64,000 nt of DNA from Planosporangium mesophilum (lineage in GTDB: Bacteria > Actinomycetota > Actinomycetes > Mycobacteriales > Micromonosporaceae). Location: contig NZ_BOON01000018.1 of the NCBI RefSeq assembly GCF_016863255.1, positions 124,001-188,000 on the forward strand, given 5' to 3'. A model generated the notes under the pieces. The model saw only the letters and a list, made by a program, of their open reading frames with translations. It was not told the origin of the DNA and did not search any database. The translations under genes and the position numbers were made by a program. Positions 18,790 to 27,160 of the stretch are shown piece after piece; within the stretch, counting starts at the first letter, position 1, and each line of letters begins with the position of its first letter.

Positions 18790-19842
18790 TTACTCCCCCA
18801 CCCCGGACTTGGCGTACGCCTCGCTGAGCTGGCGCAGCGTCTGGATGCCGGACTCGGCGTCGCCGACGAACAGTACCGTCGACAGCGTGGTCACGCCGGC
18901 TTCGGCGTACGCGCGCATCCGCTCGGCGATGCGGTCGACCGGCCCGAGCAGCGAGGTGCGGTCGATGAACTCCATCGGTACCGCGGCCGCCGCGTCCCGG
19001 TGGCGCTTGGCCAGGTACAGGTCCTGCACCTCGCGGGCGGCGTCGCCGTACCCCATCCGGGTGGCGAGCTGGTTGTAGAAGTTCTTCTCCCGGCTGCCCA
19101 TGCCGCCGATGTAGAGGGCGGCGTAGGCGCGCACCAGCTCGGCGCACATGTCCACGTCGTCGCCGATGACGACCGGCACGTTGGCCACGACGTCGAAGCC
19201 GGTCAGGTCCTTGCCGACCTTCGCCCGGCCGGCGGCGATGTGGGCGTGCTGCTCGGCGGCGAACTCCGGGGCGTAGAAGATCGCCAGCCACCCGTCGGCG
19301 ATCTCGCCGGCCAGCTCCAGGTTCTTCGGGCCGACCGCGGCGAGGTAGATCGGGATCTGGTCGCGCACCGGGTGCAGCGTCAGCCGCAGCGCCTTGCCGG
19401 GGCCGTCGGGCAACGGCAGCGTGTAGTGCTTGCCGGAGTACTCGACGTTCTTGCGGCTCAACGCCTGCTTGACGATGTCGACGTACTCGCGGGTGCGCTC
19501 CAGGGGCCTGCCGAAGCGCACCCCGTGCCAGCCCTCGGAGACCTGCGGGCCGGACACGCCCAGGCCCAGCCGGAACCGGCCGCCCGAGATCGTGTCGAGG
19601 GTCGCGGCCGTCATCGCGGTCATGGCGGGGGTACGGGCCGGGATCTGCAGGATCGCGCTGCCCAGCTCGATCCGGCTGGTCTGGCCGGCGAACCAGGCGA
19701 GCATCGTCGGCGCGTCTGAGCCGTACGCCTCGGCGACCCAGACCGTCGAGTACCCCAAGCGGTCTGCCTCCTGGGTGAGAACCAGGTGGTCGGCCGCGCT
19801 GGACCAGGCGGTCTGATAGCCAAGATTGAGTGCCAGGCGCAT
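18790..19842 (-). CDS. LLM-class F420-dependent oxidoreductase
   Basis: A 350-residue luciferase-like TIM barrel. It has MRLALNLGYQTAWSS, TVWVAEAYGSDAPTML, LGSAILQIPARTPAMTAMTA, GGRFRLGLGVSGPQVSEGW and PIYLAAVGPKNLELAGEIA, as in actinobacterial F420-dependent enzymes (the mer/Fgd-like group). The substrate is unknown. ATG 19842 has a GGGGAG eight bases upstream; the frame open to 20904 beyond it is only the complement of the aldo/keto reductase gene. It is followed directly by uppP. Confidence 0.9.
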   Translation of the reverse strand: MRLALNLGYQTAWSSAADHLVLTQEADRLGYSTVWVAEAYGSDAPTMLAWFAGQTSRIELGSAILQIPARTPAMTAMTAATLDTISGGRFRLGLGVSGPQVSEGWHGVRFGRPLERTREYVDIVKQALSRKNVEYSGKHYTLPLPDGPGKALRLTLHPVRDQIPIYLAAVGPKNLELAGEIADGWLAIFYAPEFAAEQHAHIAAGRAKVGKDLTGFDVVANVPVVIGDDVDMCAELVRAYAALYIGGMGSREKNFYNQLATRMGYGDAAREVQDLYLAKRHRDAAAAVPMEFIDRTSLLGPVDRIAERMRAYAEAGVTTLSTVLFVGDAESGIQTLRQLSEAYAKSGVGE

Positions 19843-19938
19843 AGGGTCTCCCCATCGAAAGCGGGCTGCGGAAGCATCGTCAGGGTAACGGGGCGTCGGA
19901 GCGCACCCGTGCGCGCCCGCGCCGTATCGTTTCCCACC

Positions 19939-20910
19939 ATGCAGCAGCGACCGCTCGGCCGTAGCGGGCTGGCGGTCTCCCGACTGGCCCTCGGCACGAT
20001 GACGTGGGGTCGGGACACCGACGTCGACGACGCCGCTGCCCAGCTCAAGACGTTCCGGGACGCCGACGGCAACCTGCTGGACACCGCCGACGTGTACGGC
20101 GACGGCGAGGCCGAAGCGGTCATCGGTAGCCTGCTCGACACGCTCATCCCCCGCGAGGAGTTGGTCATCGCGTCCAAGGCCGGGCTGCGGCCGGGCCTGA
20201 CGCGCCGCCGTGACGGCTCGCGGGCCCACCTGCTGCGGGCGCTGGACACCACCCTCGGCCGGCTCGGCACGGACTATCTCGACCTGTGGCAGGTCCACGG
20301 GTACGACCCGGACACGCCCCTCGAGGAGACGCTCGCCGCGCTGGACACGGCGGTGTCCACCGGCCGGGCCAGGTACGCCGGGATCTCCAACTTCTCCGGC
20401 TGGCAAACCGCCCGCGCCGCCACCTGGCAGCAGGCCTGGCCGGGCCGGGCGCCACTGGTCAGCGCGCAGGTGGAGTACTCGCTGCTGGAGCGGGGCGTGG
20501 AGCGGGAGCTGCTGCCGGCCTGCGAAGCACTCGGCCTCGGGGTGCTGCCGTGGTCGCCGCTGGGGCGCGGGGTGCTGACCGGCAAGTACCGCACCGGCGT
20601 GCCCGCCGACTCCCGGGCGGCGTCCCCGCACTTCGAACGGTTCGTCGCGCCGTACCTCGACGTGCGCTGCGCCGGCATCGTCGAGGCGGTGGTCACCGCC
20701 GCCGACGGCCTGGGCGCCTCGCCGCTGGAAGTGGCCCTCGCCTGGGTACGGGACCGGCCCGGCGTGGTCGCCCCGATCCTCGGCGCCCGTACCGTCGGGC
20801 AGCTGCTCGGCGCGCTGCAGGCGGAGGAGGTCGAGCTGCCGCCGGAGATCCGCGCCGCGCTCGACGACGTGTCCGCGGTCACCTGTGGCTACCCGGAGCG
20901 CCAAACCTGA
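19939..20910 (+). CDS. Aldo/keto reductase
   Basis: A 323-residue (beta/alpha)8 NADPH-dependent reductase. The catalytic tetrad is visible: D48 (LLDTAD), Y53 (DVYGDGEAE), K80 (IASKAG), H120 (LWQVHGYD). VLPWSPLGRGVLTGKY and PILGARTVGQL give the NADP-binding end. It resembles the YajO/Tas-like AKR group; the substrate is unknown. It is divergent to the LLM gene with 96 bases between starts and is followed by the DUF5703 gene. Confidence 0.93.
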   Translation: MQQRPLGRSGLAVSRLALGTMTWGRDTDVDDAAAQLKTFRDADGNLLDTADVYGDGEAEAVIGSLLDTLIPREELVIASKAGLRPGLTRRRDGSRAHLLRALDTTLGRLGTDYLDLWQVHGYDPDTPLEETLAALDTAVSTGRARYAGISNFSGWQTARAATWQQAWPGRAPLVSAQVEYSLLERGVERELLPACEALGLGVLPWSPLGRGVLTGKYRTGVPADSRAASPHFERFVAPYLDVRCAGIVEAVVTAADGLGASPLEVALAWVRDRPGVVAPILGARTVGQLLGALQAEEVELPPEIRAALDDVSAVTCGYPERQT

Positions 20911-20957
20911 CCTCAGCGCTGGTCAAAGCGGCCGGGTCGGGGGCAGGATCGGAAACC

Positions 20958-21149
20958 ATGGACTACGAATACGCGCCGCTGCGGTTGCCAGCAAATGTCG
21001 ACCGGTTGACCGCAACGGCGCAGTTGACGATCCAGGCCGAGTACGGCGGCTGGGAGCTGGCCCGGGTACGGCTGTACGCCGACGGCACCAGGCAGGTCAT
21101 GCTCCGCCGCCGGGTGACCGGGAACTCCCAGCCCGGCCTGTCGTACTGA
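20958..21149 (+). CDS. DUF5703 family small protein
   Basis: A 63-residue protein MDYEYAPLRLPANVDR, then GGWELARVRLYADGTRQVML, matching the small actinobacterial DUF5703 family, whose members have this conserved E.GGWELARVRLY..G.R strand pair. Function is unknown. It lies 47 bases after the aldo/keto reductase and is followed by a terminator hairpin. Confidence 0.8.
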   Translation: MDYEYAPLRLPANVDRLTATAQLTIQAEYGGWELARVRLYADGTRQVMLRRRVTGNSQPGLSY

Positions 21150-21176
21150 CCGAGCCGTTCGGTCGGCCGTGGCGTG

Positions 21177-21210
21177 GTGGCGCCCGGTCCCGGCTGGGTC
21201 CGGGCGCCAC
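21177..21210. terminator. Hairpin terminator
   Basis: Perfect 11-base arms GTGGCGCCCGG (21177-21187) and complement (21200-21210) around a 12-base loop, between the convergent DUF5703 gene and the hypothetical gene at 21221. Confidence 0.75.
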
Positions 21211-21220
21211 GCACACGCGC

Positions 21221-21883
21221 CTACTCCCGGCGACCGCCGTCGCCGGACTCGTCCTCGAGGTCGACGTACGTGTGCTCGTCGAGCCGGTCGACGACCCGGT
21301 CATCCGCGTCGAGCTGGAACGGCCCGGTGCCGTCCGTGTCGTCGAACTCCTCGGGATCCAGGCCGGCGGTGACCTCGGCGACCACCACCACCCCGTTGAG
21401 CGACTCCAGCTCCGGGATGTCCAAGGCTCCTAGCGAGCCGTCGCCGGCCTGCATGAGCTCCAGCAGCGCCTCCCCCACCGACTCGACCGGCGCGACCGAC
21501 TCGCCGTCGGCCTGGGGTGCCGCCTGCCGCGCGGACTCCGCGATCCGCAGCAGGGCGCTGACGCTGGGTACCCGGTAGTCGCGCCGCTGCCGCACCGACA
21601 CCACCCGCGGGTGCGGGTCGTCGGCCCCCTCGGTCAGCATGGCGAGCTGCCGGTCGGCCTCGTCCGGGTCGATCGCGTCGACATCCCACGGCGTCACCTC
21701 GCCGAACGCGTCGAGCAGCAGCTCGTCGTACTCGAACGAGGCGTTGTTGAGTTCGACGTAGGCGCGCCACACCTGATCGTCGTCGGTGCGCCCATCGGCC
21801 GCCTTGACGGCGGTCAGATGGGCCCGGGCGGCGGAGATCACCCGCTCCAGTGCGGTGTCCAGCTCCGCGTGCCGGTCGGTCAT
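21221..21883 (-). CDS. Conserved hypothetical acidic protein
   Basis: A 220-residue soluble, acidic protein. The helical N-terminus (TALERVISAARAHLTAVKA) and a conserved-looking core (VELNNASFEYDELLLDAFGEVTPWDVD) lead to a linker and an acidic C-terminus ending VDRLDEHTYVDLEDES. No catalytic motif is visible and I do not recognise a family, although similar genes sit beside M20 peptidases in actinomycetes. A GGGGAG lies seven bases before ATG 21883. It runs in the same direction as the M20 gene, 95 bases after it. Confidence 0.8.
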   Translation of the reverse strand: MTDRHAELDTALERVISAARAHLTAVKAADGRTDDDQVWRAYVELNNASFEYDELLLDAFGEVTPWDVDAIDPDEADRQLAMLTEGADDPHPRVVSVRQRRDYRVPSVSALLRIAESARQAAPQADGESVAPVESVGEALLELMQAGDGSLGALDIPELESLNGVVVVAEVTAGLDPEEFDDTDGTGPFQLDADDRVVDRLDEHTYVDLEDESGDGGRRE

Positions 21884-21978
21884 GGTTTTCGCTCCCCTTC
21901 AGGCGTGATGGATTTCGGGGCGTCAGCTCGGATCTTGCGAGTAGGTCGGATCAGGTGGATCAGCTCGGAACCGGCGGC

Positions 21979-23319
21979 TCAGCTGGCGGCGAGGAACCGG
22001 TCGAGGACGCGCACGCCGAACTTTAGTCCCTCCACCGGTACCCGCTCGTCGATGCCGTGGAACAGCGCGCCGAAGTTGAGGTCGGCGGGCAGCCGCAGCG
22101 GCGCGAAGCCGAAGCAGCGGATGCCCAGCTTCTGGAACGCCTTCGCGTCGGTGCCGCCGGAGAGCATGTACGGGACGGCCCTGGCCGCCGGATCCTCGGC
22201 CAGCAGCGCGGCGCTCATCGCCTCGACGAGCGGGCCGTCGAATGCCGTCTCCAGGGGCGGCTGGCGCTCGATGTACTCGATGTCGATGTCCGGGCCGATC
22301 ACGTCGCGCAACTGCTTCTCGAAGACCTCGGCGTGGCCGGGCAGGGTACGGCAGTCGACGGTCGCTACCGCCCGGCTGGGGATGACGTTCTCCTTGTACC
22401 CGGCCTCCAGCCTGGTCGGGTTCGCGGTGTTGCGCACGGTCGCGCCGATGATCGTGGCGATCGGACCCAGCTTGGCGATGGCCAGCTCGGGGTCGTCGAG
22501 GTCGACCTCGATGCCGAGCGCCTCGGATACCTGTGCCAGGAACGCCCGTACCGTGTCGGTCATCGCGATCGGGAACTTGTGCCGGCCCAGCCGCGCCACG
22601 GCCTCGCTCAGGGCGGTGATCGCGTTGTCGTCGTTGACCATCGAGCCGTGGCCGGGGCGGCCTCGGGCGATCAGCCGCAGCCACTCGATGCCCTTCTCGG
22701 CCGTCTCCACCAGGTACAGCCGGAGGTTCTCGTCGACGGTGTAGGAGAAGCCGCCGACCTCGCCGATCGCCTCGGTACAGCCCTCGAACAGCTCCGGGTG
22801 GTTGTCGACCATGAAGTGCGCGCCGTACCGACCGCCGGCCTCCTCGTCGGCCAGGAACGCCAGCACCAGGTCGCGCGGGGGGACCCGGCCCTCCCGCCGC
22901 CACTGCCGGACGACCGCGAGGGCCATGGCGTCGAAGTCCTTCATGTCGATGGCGCCGCGGCCCCACAGGTACCCGTCCTTGATCTCGCCGCCGAACGGGT
23001 CGACCGACCACTCGCTGGCGTCGGCCGGTACGACGTCGAGGTGGCCGTGTACGAGCAACGCCCCGCGGTCGCGGTCGGCGCCCTCGTAGCGGGCGACCAC
23101 ACTGGTCCGCCCCGGGGCGCTCTCCCGGATCTCCGGCTCCAGGCCCACCTCGGCCAGCTTGGCCGCCACGTACTCGGCGGCGGCGCGCTCCCCAGCGCTC
23201 GTGGTGGTGTCGCCGGTGTTGGTGGTGTCGATGCGCAGCAGGTCGCGGCAGATCTCCACCACCTCGTCAACGGCGCTGACAGGGCGGCCGGTCGCCGCCG
23301 GAGCGTCTTGTGAGGTCAT
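21979..23319 (-). CDS. M20/M25/M40-family metallohydrolase (dipeptidase/deacylase)
   Basis: A 446-residue zinc peptidase-fold enzyme. Metal ligands are visible in LVHGHLDVVPA (H93), RGAIDMKD (D125), LADEEAGGRYG (Glu pair near 160) and the late FHGIDERVP. The dimerisation domain begins at RGRPGHGSMVNDDNA. Such proteins hydrolyse dipeptides, acylated amino acids or succinyl-diaminopimelate; the substrate is not evident, and no lysine-pathway genes are near. ATG 23319 follows AGAGGGG. The frame upstream to 23349 has no good start. Confidence 0.9.
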   Translation of the reverse strand: MTSQDAPAATGRPVSAVDEVVEICRDLLRIDTTNTGDTTTSAGERAAAEYVAAKLAEVGLEPEIRESAPGRTSVVARYEGADRDRGALLVHGHLDVVPADASEWSVDPFGGEIKDGYLWGRGAIDMKDFDAMALAVVRQWRREGRVPPRDLVLAFLADEEAGGRYGAHFMVDNHPELFEGCTEAIGEVGGFSYTVDENLRLYLVETAEKGIEWLRLIARGRPGHGSMVNDDNAITALSEAVARLGRHKFPIAMTDTVRAFLAQVSEALGIEVDLDDPELAIAKLGPIATIIGATVRNTANPTRLEAGYKENVIPSRAVATVDCRTLPGHAEVFEKQLRDVIGPDIDIEYIERQPPLETAFDGPLVEAMSAALLAEDPAARAVPYMLSGGTDAKAFQKLGIRCFGFAPLRLPADLNFGALFHGIDERVPVEGLKFGVRVLDRFLAAS

Positions 23320-23425
23320 ACCCCTCTTCTTACCAGTCGGGGTCGGCACCTCGGACGCGACCGGCGGCGGCGGGTCGGCGCGTTGTCGCCAGTTTCAGCG
23401 TGTTGTCACGAGTGTCAGTGTGTCG

Positions 23426-24259
23426 TTACCAATTGAAGCCGGCGGCGTAGGAGATCTGGGCCAGGACGGCCTGACCGCTGGCGTTGGGGTGGAAGTAGTC
23501 CCAGGTGGACACCTGTGACAGCGCGAACGGGTAGTTGAAGACCGCGTTGTCGTCGAAGTCGCAGTTCGGCCCGTAGGCGGCGCAGGCCTGCGCGAGCTGC
23601 GCGTTGAAGTCGACGACGCGCTGGCGTACCCGGTCGCGGCGGGCGTTGTCGGCGGCGGCGGTGGACGTCGGGTTGGCCAGCATCGACTGGCAGATGCCGA
23701 ACAGCGACCAGGCGCTGAGGGCGCCGGCGTTGCCCCTGCCGGCCGACCACAGGCGCTTGATGTCGGGGATGCTGATCACCGCCACCCGCGCGTTCGGCAG
23801 GCCGGTCCTGAGCTTGCCCAGGGCGGAGTCGATCGAGGCGCGGAACGCGCCGACCGGGGTCATCGTGGACTCCGAGCTGGTGCACGCGTCGTTCGCACCG
23901 ATGAGGACCGTGACGTACTGGACGCCCTGGGAGACCGCGGTGTCGGCCTGTCCGGGCATGTCGGCCGCCTTGGCACCGCTGCGGGCATCGTTGTAGTTAC
24001 GGCCGTTGATCGCGCTGTTCTTGGCGCGGATGCGGAGGTAGTGGCTGTTGACGCCACTGTCGTCGCCGGTACTGAACGACCGGGAGGTGCAGTCGACGTA
24101 CCAGCCGCAGGCGTTGAACCCACGGGTGATCGAGTCGCCCATGCTCGCCATCGAGCTGGGCGGGGGGCCGGGGGCGGCGGCGGCTGGCACGGTGGGCAGG
24201 AGGAGGGCGGTGGCCATACCCGTCGTGAGGGCGACCAGGCCGGTACGCACGAGTCTCAT
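23426..24259 (-). CDS. Secreted SGNH/GDSL-type esterase or lipase
   Basis: A 277-residue exported hydrolase. It has a Sec signal peptide (MRLVRTGLVALTTGMATALL, cleavage near PAAAA-PG). Block I with the nucleophile is MGDSITRGFN (Ser43), the oxyanion residue lies in IGANDACTS, and the catalytic Asp/His pair is in STWDYFHPNASG near the C-terminus. Paired cysteines (CGWYVDC, CAAYGPNC) suggest disulfides in the extracellular enzyme. The substrate is unknown, probably a lipid or polysaccharide ester. A GAGG stands before ATG 24259. A perfect palindrome lies just upstream (24287-24302). Confidence 0.92.
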   Translation of the reverse strand: MRLVRTGLVALTTGMATALLLPTVPAAAAPGPPPSSMASMGDSITRGFNACGWYVDCTSRSFSTGDDSGVNSHYLRIRAKNSAINGRNYNDARSGAKAADMPGQADTAVSQGVQYVTVLIGANDACTSSESTMTPVGAFRASIDSALGKLRTGLPNARVAVISIPDIKRLWSAGRGNAGALSAWSLFGICQSMLANPTSTAAADNARRDRVRQRVVDFNAQLAQACAAYGPNCDFDDNAVFNYPFALSQVSTWDYFHPNASGQAVLAQISYAAGFNW

Positions 24260-24286
24260 TGATGGACCTCGCTTCGTACGATGGGG

Positions 24287-24302
24287 GTTACCGCTAGGTA
24301 AC
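24287..24302. promoter_or_regulatory. GTTACC-GCTA-GGTAAC palindrome upstream of SGNH gene
   Basis: Perfect six-base arms around four bases, 28 bases before the SGNH start and in the divergent spacer with the hemerythrin gene. It is placed like an operator; the regulator is unknown. Confidence 0.4.
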
Positions 24303-24458
24303 TTTCTTTATCGCACGGAAACGTTGATCCATCGACATAGCTGATTTAGCGATTAGTGAATGCGTAAGCACTCTGCGTTATCGAAACGCCGACGGTTTGC
24401 GGCCCGAGGGGGCAGGGTACCGATCGGGCACCATCACTACCCACCGAGGAGATCGCCC

Positions 24459-25088
24459 GTGTCAGCGCCCCTGCCTCCGCTACCGCCGGCCCCCGCGGTG
24501 GACGACAACGACGTGATCCCGGGCGGTCGCAACATGGTCGACATCCTGGTCGACGACCATCACCAGATCTCGGCCCTGTGCGACCGGCTCCGCGAGTCCC
24601 TGGCCGACGCCTCGGCGGCGTCGGCCATCGCCGAGGTACTGGTGGCGATGCTGTCCCGGCACCTGTCGGTGGAGGAGCAGTACCTGTACCCGACCGCGCG
24701 GTCGGTGCTCCGCGACGGCGAGCACCTCGCCGCGCAGGAACTGGCCGAGGACGCCGAGATGCTGCTCACCCTCAAGCAGTTGCACGGTTCAGCGCCGGAC
24801 GACCCGGCGTACGCCACCCTGGTCGCCACCGTCAGCCGACAGCACCGCCGCCACGCGATGCGGGCCTCGGAGGAGATCTTTCCCCGGCTGCGCGCCCGGT
24901 GCAGCGAGAACGAGCTGATCCGGCTGGGCAACCGGGTCGAGATCGCCCACGAGGCGGCGCCGACCCGGCCGCACCCGGCGACCCCCGTCACTCCCCCGGT
25001 CAACAAGGTGCTCGACCCGGCGGTCGGCGTGGTGGACAAGGTCCGGGACATCATCGCGGGGCGTACCACCTGGCCCGAGGACCTGTAG
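24459..25088 (+). CDS. Hemerythrin-like (HHE) domain protein
   Basis: A 209-residue protein with a four-helix HHE domain. Candidate di-iron ligands lie in LVDDHHQISAL, LSRHLSVEEQYLYP, RQHRRHAMRASEE and FPRLR. The proline-rich N-terminus and the C-terminal tail (VVDKVRDIIAGRTTWP) are outside the domain. Roles in oxygen, nitric-oxide or iron sensing are known for the family; the specific role here is unknown. The start is fixed by GAGGAG seven bases before GTG 24459; the open frame upstream to 24360 lacks one. Confidence 0.88.
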   Translation: MSAPLPPLPPAPAVDDNDVIPGGRNMVDILVDDHHQISALCDRLRESLADASAASAIAEVLVAMLSRHLSVEEQYLYPTARSVLRDGEHLAAQELAEDAEMLLTLKQLHGSAPDDPAYATLVATVSRQHRRHAMRASEEIFPRLRARCSENELIRLGNRVEIAHEAAPTRPHPATPVTPPVNKVLDPAVGVVDKVRDIIAGRTTWPEDL

Positions 25089-25294
25089 ATATCGTGGTTC
25101 CCCGCTGTTGGTCGTCGGAGCCGGGCGGCTCGATTCGATCGGCCCCCGGCTCACCGGGGCCGCGCCCCCACAAGATCACGAGCCCACCGGCGATCCGTTT
25201 CGCATGATCGACGGCTGGGGTGTACAGTCATTGTCCGTGCCGCTGAGCGGTCGGCGGGGCTTCTGCGCCCTGTCGCCGACGCGGCGCATGGCAG

Positions 25295-25382
25295 GTCCGA
25301 GTGGCGGAATGGCAGACGCGCTAGCTTGAGGTGCTAGTGCCCTTTATCGGGCGTGGGGGTTCAAGTCCCCCCTCGGACACCA
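25295..25382 (+). tRNA. tRNA-Leu (anticodon GAG)
   Basis: Acceptor arms GTCCGAG (25295-25301) and CTCGGAC (25372-25378) pair fully. The anticodon loop TTGAGGT sits between CTAGC and GCTAG. The long variable arm typical of leucine tRNAs (TGCCC...GGGCG) and a GGGGG-TTCAAGT-CCCCC T arm follow, and CCA is encoded at 25380-25382. Recombinase genes begin about 100 bases downstream, so it may be the edge of the island. No second copy of its 3' end was found in this window. Confidence 0.95.
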
Positions 25383-25489
25383 GCTCGTAGCATATTTGCG
25401 ACATCTGACGTACGCGTGGTCGAACGCCTTCGGACACACCAACGGCGCATTCTCGACCCCTTCCACACGACCGCACCGGCGCGCCCGGG

Positions 25490-25975
25490 GTGATCGACGT
25501 GACTAACGTCGCCGTCTCCCCCGTGATCCCGCCGATCGCTCCCGCGGCCGGCTCCCACCACCCCTCCACGCCGGGGAACGTTCGTCCGTCGTTGCCGCTG
25601 CCTCGCCTCGCCGACACCCGGATCCGGACCCGGGCCACCGTGTACGGGTTGGCCACGCTCGACTGCCATGGCCGGGCCTCCGACCTCACGGTCATCCGGG
25701 CGCTGGGCTGGGCAGCGGGCACCCGCCTGAACGTGCGCGAACGCGGCGGGCTGGTACTCGTCACCGCCGACCGGCAGGGCGTGTTCGGCCTGACCACTCA
25801 GGGACACCTGCAACTGCCGGCCACCGTCCGCCGCTGGTGCGGCCTGGCGACCGGCGACCGGGTGCTACTGGCGGCCGACCCCGCCGACGGCCTGCTCGTG
25901 GTGTACCCGCCGGCCATCCTGGACTCGATGATCACCCAGTTTCACGCCCGCGTGCTGGGTGGTGATGCCGGATGA
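25490..25975 (+). CDS. AbrB/SpoVT-like DNA-binding protein, partner of integrase
   Basis: A 161-residue protein. The C-terminal half (GVFGLTTQGHLQLPATVRRW, then GLATGDRVLLAADPADGLLVV) has the swapped-hairpin AbrB/SpoVT strand pattern, and a weaker similar pattern precedes it (HGRASDLTVIRALGWAAGTRL). The stop overlaps the integrase start (ATGA at 25972), so the two are translated together. A paralogous pair lies inverted at 27161-28695. A role as recombination accessory factor or regulator of the integrase is inferred from this coupling. GTG 25490 is the assumed start. Confidence 0.75.
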   Translation: MIDVTNVAVSPVIPPIAPAAGSHHPSTPGNVRPSLPLPRLADTRIRTRATVYGLATLDCHGRASDLTVIRALGWAAGTRLNVRERGGLVLVTADRQGVFGLTTQGHLQLPATVRRWCGLATGDRVLLAADPADGLLVVYPPAILDSMITQFHARVLGGDAG

Positions 25976-27000
25976 CCGCACAGCCCACGTCGGGCCCCGG
26001 GCCGGCCGAACTCGACGCCGCCCGGCTGCTGCTGGCCAAACTGGGCGTGTCCCCCAACGACCTGCTGGGCGCGGCAGCGCCCCGCCCGCCGGCACCGACG
26101 TTTGCCGCCTACATCCCCATCGTGTCCGCCGCGGTCGGCGCCGGCACCCGCCGGGTGTACAGCAGCTACTGGAACCGCATCGCCGACCACTGGGGGCAGC
26201 GGCACCTCGACCAGGTCACCGCCTCGGACATCCAGCGGCTCGCTGAGCACGTGCGCACCCATGTGGTCGCCCGCCGCAACGCCCGCGGCGGTCGTAGCGC
26301 GGTCGAACACCTCATCGCCGCGCTGCGCTGCCTCTACCACCACGCGGTCGCCGACGGCCTGATCGACGAGGCCGACAACCCCGCCCGCAAGGTCGCCAAG
26401 CCGCGACGGCTACCCAGCACCCGCCGCGCGGTGCCCGACCCCCGCCTCTCCGAGATCAATCAGGTCGCGGCCACCACCGGCAACGACCCCGCGCTGGACA
26501 GCCTGCTGCTTAGGCTGCACACCGAGACCGCCTGCCGCCGCGGCGGCGCCCTGGCCCTGCGACCGGCCGACCTCGACCCCGACCAGTGCCTGATCCTGTT
26601 GCGGGAGAAGGGCGACACGGTGCGCTGGCAACCGGTCTCACCCACCTTGATGGCCCACCTGCAGCAGCACGCCACCGACCGGCACGCTCCCCCGACAGGG
26701 TCGTTGCTGCGTTACCGCAACGGTGACCCGATCACCTACCGGCGCTACGACCACCTGTGGCAGCGCATCGGCGGCTATCTGCCGTGGGTGGCCACCCAGC
26801 AGATCAGCACCCACTGGCTGCGGCACACGACGCTGACCTGGGTGGAACGCAACTTCGGCTACGCGGTGGCCCGGGCCTACGCCGGGCACACCGACAGCGG
26901 CAGCGACGCGGGCACCACCACGACCTACATCCGCGCGAGCATCCAGGAGGTCGCATCCGCGCTCGCCGCCCTCACCGGGGAGCCCCATCCCCTCGAGTAA
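25972..27000 (+). CDS. Tyrosine recombinase/integrase (copy A)
   Basis: A 342-residue tyrosine recombinase. The SAM-like core-binding domain spans about residues 40-135 (SYWNRIADHWGQRHLDQVT). The catalytic domain has the first arginine in HTETACRRGGALAL, a probable lysine in LREKGDTVRWQPVS, the H-x-x-R box in HWLRHTTLTWVERN, the histidine in AYAGHTD and the nucleophile in TTTYIRAS. All catalytic residues are present, so it could be active. It overlaps the AbrB-like gene by four bases and converges on its own paralogue, roughly two thirds identical by eye in the catalytic half. Confidence 0.9.
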   Translation: MTAQPTSGPGPAELDAARLLLAKLGVSPNDLLGAAAPRPPAPTFAAYIPIVSAAVGAGTRRVYSSYWNRIADHWGQRHLDQVTASDIQRLAEHVRTHVVARRNARGGRSAVEHLIAALRCLYHHAVADGLIDEADNPARKVAKPRRLPSTRRAVPDPRLSEINQVAATTGNDPALDSLLLRLHTETACRRGGALALRPADLDPDQCLILLREKGDTVRWQPVSPTLMAHLQQHATDRHAPPTGSLLRYRNGDPITYRRYDHLWQRIGGYLPWVATQQISTHWLRHTTLTWVERNFGYAVARAYAGHTDSGSDAGTTTTYIRASIQEVASALAALTGEPHPLE

Positions 27001-27117
27001 CGACGGTCGCCGAGTCCGTGCGACTACCGATGCATCCAGGAATCCATGCGTGCGGGTTCGACGACCCCGATGACGGTTCGGGTGCTGCCGGGGTTGCAAC
27101 CGTTTCCCGACTGGGCC

Positions 27118-27155
27118 GCTGTGGCTGTGTGCCAGCGCTGGCGCACAGCCACAGC
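27118..27155. repeat. 38-base near-perfect palindrome between the twin integrases
   Basis: Nineteen-base arms (27118-27136 and 27137-27155) meet without a loop and differ from perfect symmetry at one pair; the centre GCCAGCGCTGGC is itself perfect. It lies exactly between the two convergent integrase genes. It may serve as a bidirectional terminator or as a recombinase/AbrB binding site. Confidence 0.7.
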
Positions 27156-27160
27156 GCGCG

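Noticed and set aside
17948-19855. 635-residue minus-strand frame that joins out-of-frame LLM sequence to uppP
   Set aside because: Only the last 278 codons are real (uppP); the upstream part is a shadow of the LLM gene.
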